Shown here one piece after another: positions 21,837-28,905 of a stretch of DNA of 28,905 nt. The position numbers were made by a program, and so were the translations under genes. The notes under the pieces were generated by a model. The model was not told where the DNA came from. It saw only the letters and a list, made by a program, of their open reading frames with translations, and did no database searches. Origin of the DNA: UMGS621 sp964468815 (GTDB lineage: Bacteria; Bacillota; Clostridia; Christensenellales; Borkfalkiaceae); NCBI GenBank assembly GCA_964468815.1, contig CAYXWN010000026.1:1-28905 (forward strand), read 5' to 3'. The first letter of the stretch is position 1, and each line of letters begins with the position of its first letter.

Positions 21837-24100
21837 TTCGACGAAATATCCACCCTTAATTCTTTTTCGAGCGTATACTCGATCCCCTTGATTGTTACGG
21901 GAATACAAGCATCGTCCTCTTTGGAAATATATATTATATTATCACATATTTCCGCTTTTATCAAACTATTGCGATAATAAAAGTGGAGAAAAACCTTTTT
22001 CCACCAAGGAATTTGCTTGGGATCGAAGCAAATTCCTTCCTTTAAGCAGCGAATCCCGAACAACCCTCTGAACACCGAATACCAAGCACCCGCCGCGCAA
22101 CCGCTGTGAACGCCCTCCACACTGCCGCCGTGCAAATTGCAAAGATCGATATTCGCCGTCTTTTCAAGATACTCGTAAAATCCGAGCAAACGATCCAAGT
22201 CCGCGCAAGCGACCGCATGCGGCGCATACGAAAGCGACGAACTGCATTCGCACATCTTTTCGTAATAATCGAAGTTCCGCGCATAGAACGCGTCGTTCAT
22301 GCCGACGTTCAAATACGTGTATAACAGCATGACGTCCGGCTGCTTAATAATCTGACTTTCGTGATACGCGCCCTTAAACTTCATCTGCGCCGAACGCGTG
22401 GAATTTTCCGTTCCGTCTATTCCTCGTTTCAACGAAAAATATCCGTCGAATTGCGGAATCATGCCGAATTTGTCTTCGGGAAGATACATCTTTTCCGCAA
22501 GCGTCGCGATCCGTTCGATCAATTCTTCCGTAACGCCGATCTCCTCAAACGGGAAATCGTTATGCGCACGGTATTCCTCAACAGCCTTTTCGGCGACGAA
22601 TTTTACGGTATAATTCGTATACGCGTCGTTATTGACGTAAGGATGGTGTTCGTCCGTTCCCGTGCAACGCAAAATTTCGTATCCGCGCGGTGTTTCGGTC
22701 ACTCTGGATACCCAATAACGCAGACATTGGAAGAGCATATCGAACCCTTTCTCGCGCATGAATTTTTCATCGAGCGTCACGAAATAATAGTTTAAGACGG
22801 CATAAGCAACGTCCGAAACGATATGATCTTGCATAAACGGGTGTCGCACGAAAGACCAAACGAGTTCATCGCCCTTAATTCCCGAACAAAAAGCAAACCG
22901 AGCACCGTCGTATCCTTGCTCCGCCGCGTTTTTCTTCGCCTGTTCCATCATGGAATAACGGTATTCGAGCGTATGCCGCGCCGCTTCGGGCGCGACGTAC
23001 AGGAAATACGGCATTTGGTAGATCTCGCTGTCCCACCATACGAATTGGTGATAGCCCTCGCCCGTCAATCCCTTTGCCGCAACGCCGTGAAGCCCGTCGT
23101 TTCTATTGACGGAAATCAACGATTGATAGCAAGAAAACGCCATTGCCGTCGCCATTCCGTCGTCGCCGTCAATCCAAATATTGCCGTTCTCAAATAACTT
23201 TGCGTAAACGTTCAGGTGCGCCACCAACTGCTTTTCGTAATATTTCTCCAAAGACGCGTCGCGTTTTTCCAACGCTTCCGCGCAATCCCCGTCGCAATCG
23301 CGAGAGGTGTAGAGAAGCGTGAATTTTTCCGCGACGACCTTTTTGCCGACCGCCTCGCAACGTACGGCTAAAATCCCGTCCTTTTTATACGGTTCGAAAG
23401 CGTCCACGCTCTTTCCGTCCGCATAGGCGAATACGGAAGTCTTTGCTCTACATAAAAAGCCGTACTTCTTTCCGCTTTCCACCGAAACGGAAACGGTGTT
23501 TTTCGCAATTTTGCTTTCGCGCACGGACGTAATATACTGTCCGTTCGTTTTCGTCCGCGGATCAATTCCGGCGATAATCGCGATTTTCTTCGCGTGATTG
23601 ATCGGTTCTACCGTGATCCTCTGACAGTAAAGATGATCGTCGGCAAAGGACGAAAAGCGTTCAAACAGAATATCCGTGACGTCGCCCTTCGTATTCTCCC
23701 AACGAACGCGTCTGGTCAAAACGCCTCTTTCAAAATCGAGCGTGCGCTCGTAATCGAGAAGCGTTCCCTCGTGCATATAAAACGGCTCGCCGTCAATTTC
23801 GATGCGCGCGGTAAGAACGTCCAAGACGTTTACGCCGAATTCGGACTTTTCAAACCGCTTCAAGCCCTCTTCGTCGTAATAATATTTTTTCATGTATACG
23901 CTGTCGGGTACGGGGGCGCATATTTCCACGGCTTCGTCTAAATAACCGCGGATATACGTACCCTGTACGCCCAGCGTGCTGTATTCTTCAAAGCTTCCGC
24001 GAACGCCCATATATCCGTTCCCGGTGGTATAGAGCGTCGCGTTCAGCGCGTCCTTGGAAAACGAGTATGCCGTTTCCTTTAAGCAAAGCGGTTTGGTCAT
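21833..24100 (-). CDS. Glycoside hydrolase family 65 disaccharide phosphorylase
   Basis: This 755-residue GH65 enzyme would split an alpha-glucoside with phosphate to give beta-glucose-1-phosphate and the released acceptor. Domains are the N-terminal beta-sandwich (NATLYTTGNGYMGVRGSFEE at about 19-38), an (alpha/alpha)6 barrel from about 320, and a C-terminal beta domain. The catalytic acid is Glu484 in CTGTDEHHPYVNNDAYTNY, close to Glu487 of Lactobacillus maltose phosphorylase; the usual GPDEYH is GTDEHH here. GYHQFVWWDSEIYQMPYF and MKFKGAYHESQIIKQPDV are further family blocks. Specificity (maltose, trehalose, kojibiose, nigerose or other) is not readable. It is one base after the upstream gene, with GGGAG 9 bases before the ATG. 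pgmB downstream supports phosphorolysis. Confidence 0.95.
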   Translation of the reverse strand: MTKPLCLKETAYSFSKDALNATLYTTGNGYMGVRGSFEEYSTLGVQGTYIRGYLDEAVEICAPVPDSVYMKKYYYDEEGLKRFEKSEFGVNVLDVLTARIEIDGEPFYMHEGTLLDYERTLDFERGVLTRRVRWENTKGDVTDILFERFSSFADDHLYCQRITVEPINHAKKIAIIAGIDPRTKTNGQYITSVRESKIAKNTVSVSVESGKKYGFLCRAKTSVFAYADGKSVDAFEPYKKDGILAVRCEAVGKKVVAEKFTLLYTSRDCDGDCAEALEKRDASLEKYYEKQLVAHLNVYAKLFENGNIWIDGDDGMATAMAFSCYQSLISVNRNDGLHGVAAKGLTGEGYHQFVWWDSEIYQMPYFLYVAPEAARHTLEYRYSMMEQAKKNAAEQGYDGARFAFCSGIKGDELVWSFVRHPFMQDHIVSDVAYAVLNYYFVTLDEKFMREKGFDMLFQCLRYWVSRVTETPRGYEILRCTGTDEHHPYVNNDAYTNYTVKFVAEKAVEEYRAHNDFPFEEIGVTEELIERIATLAEKMYLPEDKFGMIPQFDGYFSLKRGIDGTENSTRSAQMKFKGAYHESQIIKQPDVMLLYTYLNVGMNDAFYARNFDYYEKMCECSSSLSYAPHAVACADLDRLLGFYEYLEKTANIDLCNLHGGSVEGVHSGCAAGAWYSVFRGLFGIRCLKEGICFDPKQIPWWKKVFLHFYYRNSLIKAEICDNIIYISKEDDACIPVTIKGIEYTLEKELRVDISSK

Positions 24101-24101
24101 A

Positions 24102-25598
24102 TTACTTCGCTCCCTTTAAGAAAAGTACGGGAACGAGCATGGTCGCCGCTCTTCCCTCCACGTCCAACGAAAACACGAAATTGCACTTCCGTTTTTCGGT
24201 CGGGCAGGTAAATTCAAAGGACATCTTCTTGATCGGATTTCCGTACGTATTGCGCGCGAGATAGAAGAACCCTTCTTTATCGTCCACCGAACAGCCGTCT
24301 TCGGTATACCAACGGTAAGAGAGGTTTTCGGAAACGCGGAATTTGTTTTCCACCTCGATTTCCGCAACGCCTACGCCGGCCTTCAAGTATTGTCCGTTCG
24401 GATAGGAAACCGAAACCTTGAAAAATTTATAATCGTACACGCAAGAATCCGCCTTACCGAACAACCGCGCAACGGTCGTCTGAGAAGCGGAGAGCGCGGA
24501 CGAATCGACGGTTTCGCCGTAAATGCCGAGCCCGTTCACCGCAACGCTCGTATCAATCAACGCAAGCGTTCTTTCGGTCAGTTCTTCTACCGTTTGCGGA
24601 ATCATTCCCTCTAATTCGCCGTGATCGAGGCAAAGAGTCTTGATCGCGTTTCCGATCGGGCGAATCCAATGCCCCGGAATCCCGTCGTAGCCGTAAATAA
24701 TGCCGAGCAACGAGCCGAGCGTCGCCGCAGTACAGTCGGTATCTTCGCCGCAGTTGACCGCATAGCAAAGCGTATTGGAAAAATTACCCTGTCCGTACAG
24801 CAAGCCGAGCACGACGATGGCGATGTTATCCACCGCGTCATACCCCTTTTCTCCGTCCGCAAAGCCGAGTTCTTTATCCCGATCGCTGCAAAGAACGACA
24901 GTTTCTTTTCCGTTATAATAACTGAACGGCGCACCGCGGAAACGGCGTAAAATCTCATCGCGCGTATCCAAATAAGGCATACCCTTCGCGTAACATTCGC
25001 GCACCAACGCCGCGGCTTGCGCGACGCCGCAATCGGACGGAATATATCCAAGCCCGATATCGAGCAGTTTATTCACGTCCTTTTCCACGAACGCCGCCGC
25101 TTCCATCGCCGCAATCAAAGCGGCGGCGTAAGTTCCCTCGCTGTTGCCCGAATGGTCAATCGCGGAATCCGCGAGCATATACGAAACCGCAAGTTCGGGG
25201 TTTCCCGCCGCAATGCACGCCCAAATCTCGCTGCGGATATAACTTCCGCAACTGTGAATGTACGGATTGTTTTCTCTGCCGCTCTGAGGAGAGCAAATGC
25301 CGAGTTTCATGTTTGCCTTAGCGTTGCCGTACTCCGCCCAATGCGGCGTAACGCACACGCTGAAATAATAACCGAGATCTCTCGTCGTCACTTGAAGTTT
25401 TTGCTCTTCTAACGCGATCAACCACAAAAGTTGAATGTCCAAATCGTCGTTCGGCAAGGGATTTCCGTCCAAATTCTGCGTATATCCCGTAACGTGATTG
25501 ATCTGCCGCCGCCATTCAAAAGGCGCGCCGAGCGTACCGCCGATATTTTTTCCGTACCAGCAACCTAAAATTTTATTTTTTAATTCGTTTCTATTCAT
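24102..25598 (-). CDS. ADP-ribosylglycohydrolase-fold protein with C-terminal beta domain
   Basis: This 498-residue protein has the all-alpha DraG/ADP-ribosylglycohydrolase fold (about 5-330). KNKILGCWYGKNIGGTLGAP is the N-terminal block, PNDDLDIQ (49-56) holds the first metal ligands, and NCGEDTDCTAATLGSLLGIIYG (from 282) the second set, so both Mg sites look intact. The last 150 residues appear beta-rich and resemble a beta-sandwich accessory domain, unusual for a true protein-ADP-ribose hydrolase. Set between ABC permeases and a GH65 phosphorylase, it more likely acts on an imported glycoside. A GTG at 25607 is an alternative start; ATG 25598 fits the family N-terminus. Confidence 0.85.
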   Translation of the reverse strand: MNRNELKNKILGCWYGKNIGGTLGAPFEWRRQINHVTGYTQNLDGNPLPNDDLDIQLLWLIALEEQKLQVTTRDLGYYFSVCVTPHWAEYGNAKANMKLGICSPQSGRENNPYIHSCGSYIRSEIWACIAAGNPELAVSYMLADSAIDHSGNSEGTYAAALIAAMEAAAFVEKDVNKLLDIGLGYIPSDCGVAQAAALVRECYAKGMPYLDTRDEILRRFRGAPFSYYNGKETVVLCSDRDKELGFADGEKGYDAVDNIAIVVLGLLYGQGNFSNTLCYAVNCGEDTDCTAATLGSLLGIIYGYDGIPGHWIRPIGNAIKTLCLDHGELEGMIPQTVEELTERTLALIDTSVAVNGLGIYGETVDSSALSASQTTVARLFGKADSCVYDYKFFKVSVSYPNGQYLKAGVGVAEIEVENKFRVSENLSYRWYTEDGCSVDDKEGFFYLARNTYGNPIKKMSFEFTCPTEKRKCNFVFSLDVEGRAATMLVPVLFLKGAK

Positions 25599-25622
25599 AA
25601 TCTCCACGACCTTACAATTATT

Positions 25623-26501
25623 TTAACCCTTTACCGCGCCTGCCGCCACGCCTTCGATGAAGTATTTCGACAAGAAAGAATAAAGCACGATAATCGGAGC
25701 AGTCAAAATACAGAGTCCAGCACAGAGCACACCGTATTCCGAATTGTTCTGCGACTGGAAGTTAATCAAGCCGAGCGGAAGCGTTTTCGCCGCGTCGTTG
25801 TTCGTAATCGTAATCAAGGGCCAGAAGAAATCGCTCCATATTCCCGTAAACGTCTGAACGGCGACGAGCGCCATCATGGGCGTCATCAATCGGAAATCGA
25901 TTTTCAAAAACATTTCCCAGAAATTCGCGCCCTCGATCATTGCGGCTTCGTGCAATTCGTTCGGAATTTTCTTCACGTAAGACACGCCGAGAATAACGCC
26001 CAACCCTGCCGGAGAAAACACGCCGGGGATAATCAACGCCCAGAGCGAATTTAAGCAGTTCAATTCGCGAATCATGATAAATTGCGGAATCGCCGTAACC
26101 TCTCCGGTGAAAAACATCGTCGAAATCACGATAACCGTAATAATTTTATTTCCCTTAAACTCCAACACCGCGATCGCGAACGCAACCAACGAACTCATTA
26201 AGACCTTGGAAGCGACCGTCAACGCGGAAACTAACACGGAGTTAAAGAAATATCTTGAAAAATGACCGTCAGTCCAAGCCTTCGCGTAATTTTCGGGATG
26301 CATAAAAGAGATCGAAAAAGGCGAAGAGAGAAATTCTCCGTACGTCTTAAAAGAAGTCGTGAGAACGAACAATAAGGGGTACAAAATCATAACGGTGATC
26401 GCCGCCATCAAGATAAACAGCAATACGTTCGCGATGATTTTATTTACTTTTTTCTTATTCAAACCGTCCGAAACAGGGCGAATCGCTACGTTATTATCCA
26501 T
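25623..26501 (-). CDS. Carbohydrate ABC transporter permease, MalG type
   Basis: This 292-residue permease of the CUT1 sugar family pairs with the MalF-type subunit encoded upstream. Six membrane helices are visible, the first at about 19-41. The ATPase-docking EAA loop is HEAAMIEGANFWEMFLKIDF. The C-terminal AAGAVKG is typical of MalG-type subunits. An in-frame ATG 33 bases upstream exists, but 26501 follows a near-perfect AGGAGG nine bases before it. The gene overlaps its upstream neighbour by 8 bases and lies 24 bases before the ADP-ribosylglycohydrolase-fold gene. No ATP-binding gene is found in the locus. Confidence 0.94.
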   Translation of the reverse strand: MDNNVAIRPVSDGLNKKKVNKIIANVLLFILMAAITVMILYPLLFVLTTSFKTYGEFLSSPFSISFMHPENYAKAWTDGHFSRYFFNSVLVSALTVASKVLMSSLVAFAIAVLEFKGNKIITVIVISTMFFTGEVTAIPQFIMIRELNCLNSLWALIIPGVFSPAGLGVILGVSYVKKIPNELHEAAMIEGANFWEMFLKIDFRLMTPMMALVAVQTFTGIWSDFFWPLITITNNDAAKTLPLGLINFQSQNNSEYGVLCAGLCILTAPIIVLYSFLSKYFIEGVAAGAVKG

Positions 26502-27399
26502 CAATTTTTTCCTCCTGTTTCCCGGTGATCGCATTCAACGAAAGCGAAATAGCGGCGATAATAACCGACAATACGATAGACATGGTAACCGCACGGCAGA
26601 ACGTCTTATATTTATAAGCGGTATTATAGATATACATACCGACGACGTACAAGCCGTGATTGCCCGATCCGTTCGTAAACAGATAGAACAAATCGAATGA
26701 TTTCAATCCGCCCATAACGGACAAGAGCAAATTGACGGAAGTGGAACTCCACGTCAAAGGCAAAATAAATTTCCAAAGGATTTTCCAACCGTTCGCGCCG
26801 TCGATTCTCGCGCTTTCGATGACGTCCTTCGAAATCGCGTTCATTGCGATAAAGTAAATAATCGTCGTAACGCCGATGTATTGCCAGGTATTGACGAAAA
26901 TAATCGACCATAACGCGATGTTATCGTCCGTCAGCCAAAGCGGAAACTCCGTAACGCCGAATACGTTCCCTAAGATCAAGTCCAAAAGACCGACGTTCGG
27001 CTCGAAGATGAACGTCCACATAACGCTGACGACCGTCGCCGGCAATAAAACGGGGATATACAGCAAAACTTTATAAACGGCTTGTAAGCGCGCCGTCATG
27101 TTATAAAGAATGTATGCGAGGAAAAATCCGAGCAACGTCTGAATTCCCGTCGAAATAAACGTAAATTTAATACTCGTAAGAGTGGATTCCCAGAATTGTT
27201 TTCCCTGCTCGCTGAACAGCCACTTGTAATTTTCAAACCCGATAAACTCAACGTTTACGAAGACGAATTTCCAATTCGTAAAACTAAGTCCGAGAGACAA
27301 CAAAACGGGATAAACGATGAATAAGATGATACCGATCACCGTCGGTATCATCATAATCCATCCAACAATATTTGCTTTTTTTTGTAAATATTTTACCAT
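26494..27399 (-). CDS. Carbohydrate ABC transporter permease, MalF type
   Basis: This 301-residue CUT1-family permease forms a heterodimer with the MalG-type subunit. After a short cytoplasmic N-terminus (KKANIVGWIMMIPTVIGII) it has six membrane helices. The EAA loop reads IESARIDGANGWKILWKFI. The PxxLSLGLSFTNW stretch (about 31-42) and the domain boundaries are normal for small MalF subunits of Gram-positive bacteria, which lack the large periplasmic loop of E. coli MalF. A CAGGAAG lies upstream of its ATG, 21 bases after the receptor gene. Confidence 0.94.
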   Translation of the reverse strand: MVKYLQKKANIVGWIMMIPTVIGIILFIVYPVLLSLGLSFTNWKFVFVNVEFIGFENYKWLFSEQGKQFWESTLTSIKFTFISTGIQTLLGFFLAYILYNMTARLQAVYKVLLYIPVLLPATVVSVMWTFIFEPNVGLLDLILGNVFGVTEFPLWLTDDNIALWSIIFVNTWQYIGVTTIIYFIAMNAISKDVIESARIDGANGWKILWKFILPLTWSSTSVNLLLSVMGGLKSFDLFYLFTNGSGNHGLYVVGMYIYNTAYKYKTFCRAVTMSIVLSVIIAAISLSLNAITGKQEEKIDG

Positions 27400-27420
27400 A
27401 GAGTGCTTCCTGTCGAGAAA

Positions 27421-28842
27421 TTAAGCCAACCAGCTTCTGTCGTAATCTTTTTTCGCGTTCTTACGGGGCATCCAATCTTTTACGGGGCTGTTCAACAAGA
27501 AGTCCTGCATATCCGCATAAGTGTTCTTGTTGATCTGCTTAATCATATCAAGCGCGGTCGGATATGCCGCCGGAGAACCCATGATGTAAGCCTGAATGAT
27601 TCCTTCGTTCATGGAAGCGTTTCCTCCCGTCATGTAGTCGGGAGAAGTCGCGTACGCGCCGACGTATTTCACCTCTTCGGAGAATGCTCTATACGTCTCG
27701 CTGTGGTATTCGACTCCTTTTAAGACGGTAATGGACTGCATGCCGTCAACGATAATCTGCTGTGCTTGCTGACTCGTAAGGAATTCGATGAGTTTAATGG
27801 AAGCGAGTTTTTGATCATTCGTCGCGTTCGGACTGTAAGAAAGTCCGTCAAAGCCGCCGTAAACGTATTTCACCTGATCGGCGATCGCCGAGGGGGCGGG
27901 AATCGCGAACAAACCGACTTCGTCGCTCATGGTGGAAGAAATATCGCCGATATTGGTTACGTTTGCAAACAACATCGCCGCTTTCGTTCCCTCGGACGTA
28001 ACGAATTGCTGAATCGCGTTTTGTTTGGAAGCCGCCATCGCGTTCTTTCCGAAATAACCGGCAGCGTACCAATTCCTCACCTTGTCGTAAACGAGAGAAC
28101 CGGTTTCGTCCTCGTAATCGGGTTCGAGCCGTCCCAATTGATAGCCTTCTTCTTCAACCGCGCCGTCCAAAATAGCGCAGAACAGATTCAGCGCGTTGAC
28201 GACGTACGTAATTTGTCCCTCTTTTCCGCCGGCAGCCAACGGGGTGTATTTCCCGGAATCGCTCACCGCTTTCAATAACGCTTCAAACTCTTCAAACGTC
28301 GTGGGAACGGTCCAACCGTTCTGCGCGAAAATCGTCTTGTTATAGAAGATCGCTTCCGCCGTAATACGGAAAGGAGCGGAATAATAATTGCCGTTAAACT
28401 TTCCCATTTCCCAGCTGGACGATTGCAAGAAATTATCTGCGATTTTATCGTGTAACCCGTTCAACGTTCCTGCCATAACGCCGTCGGAAGACGAAACGAG
28501 CGGATTCATAAAGTGGGTGTAAAACGTATAGACGTTCGGCATTTGATTTGCAATAAACGCCGATTGTAAACTTGTTTCGATTTTGTCGTACGGAGTAATG
28601 GAAGTATCGACGTGGATATTCGGATTTTGGCTTTCAAAGATTGCAACCAACCGATTCATCGTCGTTTCGTGCTCCGGCCACATATGCATAAAAGTAATAT
28701 TAACTTCGGTGTTCGGATCGAGTTCGCCCGTCGGTTCGCCGTTATCGGACGGATTTTGCGTTTCAGAACCGCCGCACGCAACCGAAAAAATTGCCAACAT
28801 GCCCGTCAAGACACACAGCAAAATTGCTATCCATTTCTTCAT
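27421..28842 (-). CDS. Carbohydrate ABC transporter substrate-binding lipoprotein
   Basis: This 473-residue family-1 solute-binding protein would capture the oligosaccharide outside the cell. The type II signal peptide has KKW at the start, a hydrophobic core and the lipobox FSVAC (Cys23), followed by a Gly/Ser/Asn/Glu-rich linker (24-45). The mature domain begins VNITFMHMWPEHETTMNRLV and contains PNVYTFYTHF and KYVYGGFDGLSYSPNATN, consistent with the family. It is the first gene of the sugar operon, with CAGGAGAA upstream of its ATG and a sigma-A promoter 20 bases beyond. Ligand specificity cannot be read from the sequence. Confidence 0.94.
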   Translation of the reverse strand: MKKWIAILLCVLTGMLAIFSVACGGSETQNPSDNGEPTGELDPNTEVNITFMHMWPEHETTMNRLVAIFESQNPNIHVDTSITPYDKIETSLQSAFIANQMPNVYTFYTHFMNPLVSSSDGVMAGTLNGLHDKIADNFLQSSSWEMGKFNGNYYSAPFRITAEAIFYNKTIFAQNGWTVPTTFEEFEALLKAVSDSGKYTPLAAGGKEGQITYVVNALNLFCAILDGAVEEEGYQLGRLEPDYEDETGSLVYDKVRNWYAAGYFGKNAMAASKQNAIQQFVTSEGTKAAMLFANVTNIGDISSTMSDEVGLFAIPAPSAIADQVKYVYGGFDGLSYSPNATNDQKLASIKLIEFLTSQQAQQIIVDGMQSITVLKGVEYHSETYRAFSEEVKYVGAYATSPDYMTGGNASMNEGIIQAYIMGSPAAYPTALDMIKQINKNTYADMQDFLLNSPVKDWMPRKNAKKDYDRSWLA

Positions 28843-28862
28843 TTTTTAATTCTCCTGTTACA

Positions 28863-28890
28863 ATAATATTTGACCGGAAAAGTATTTCAA
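28863..28890 (-). promoter_or_regulatory. Sigma-A promoter of the sugar operon
   Basis: On the minus strand TTGAAA (28885-28890), a 16-base spacer and TATTAT (28863-28868) precede the receptor ATG by 20 bases, leaving a leader of about 13 bases. The eight genes downstream appear to start from here. Confidence 0.7.
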
Positions 28891-28895
28891 TCCGG
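28874..28895. promoter_or_regulatory. Candidate LacI-type operator over the sugar promoter
   Basis: CCGGA (28874-28878) and TCCGG (28891-28895) form an inverted repeat with a 12-base centre that includes the -35 box. The motif CCGGAAA also recurs as a direct repeat at both places. A repressor bound here would block polymerase, and the operon's own LacI-type protein is the obvious candidate. The arrangement differs from the compact CG-centred LacI operator, so the assignment is tentative. Confidence 0.45.
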
Positions 28896-28905
28896 AAATG
28901 CTTTT

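Noticed and set aside
1..28905. tRNA, rRNA, CRISPR, insertion sequences or prophage
   Set aside because: No TTCGA-type T-arm context with a cloverleaf, no regularly spaced repeats, no transposase or integrase reading frame was seen on either strand.
28842..28905. CcpA (cre) site in the sugar operon promoter
   Set aside because: No match to the TGWAANCGNTNWCA-type consensus was found in the visible promoter; upstream sequence is cut off by the window edge.

Overview
The window looks like chromosomal DNA of an anaerobic, endospore-forming member of the Clostridia (Firmicutes), of moderate G+C. The evidence is: a complete GerA/GerB/GerC germinant-receptor operon; a pyruvate formate-lyase/activase pair behind a ZTP (pfl-motif) riboswitch; AGGAGG-type ribosome binding sites; sigma-A promoters of the TTGACA-N17-TATAAT type; and two lipoprotein-type ABC solute receptors. 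No tRNA, rRNA, CRISPR array, insertion sequence or prophage was seen. Genus and species cannot be read from this stretch; an uncultured gut lineage is a guess.

Layout. 1-250: 5' leader and promoter of a leftward gene outside the window. 251-1537 (-): CPA2/Kef-type cation:proton antiporter. 1795-5462 (-): a four-gene operon (cyclophilin, dxs, peptidase E-like, queH) with a sigma-A promoter in front and a terminator behind. 5659-7092 (-): membrane glycosyltransferase. 7249-9751 (-): polar amino acid ABC transporter (receptor, permease, ATPase). 10040-10564 (+): membrane protein of unknown function. 10637-14399 (+): ger operon. 14536-14817 (+): small membrane protein. 14925-15980 (+): amidase_3-type protein with two peptidoglycan-binding repeats. 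16131-19023 (-): pflB-pflA behind the riboswitch. 19355-28842 (-): a sugar uptake and phosphorolysis locus.

How the genes work together. The sugar locus imports an oligosaccharide (receptor plus two permeases, no ATPase visible). It probably trims it with an ADP-ribosylglycohydrolase-fold protein and an SGNH hydrolase. A GH65 phosphorylase then splits an alpha-glucoside to beta-glucose-1-phosphate, which beta-phosphoglucomutase converts to glucose-6-phosphate for glycolysis. A LacI-type regulator is encoded inside the operon, and a candidate operator overlaps the operon promoter. PFL would then convert pyruvate to acetyl-CoA and formate; its riboswitch ties expression to one-carbon (10-formyl-THF) status through ZTP. 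The ger operon and the amidase point to spore germination or cortex biology.

The most interesting points are: the DraG-fold protein built into a GH65 disaccharide operon; the pfl riboswitch, whose pseudoknot strand is also the 5' strand of a terminator; an amidase whose third zinc ligand appears to be lost; a GerC subunit without the lipobox cysteine; and a roughly 60-residue insertion in the amino-acid ABC ATPase.
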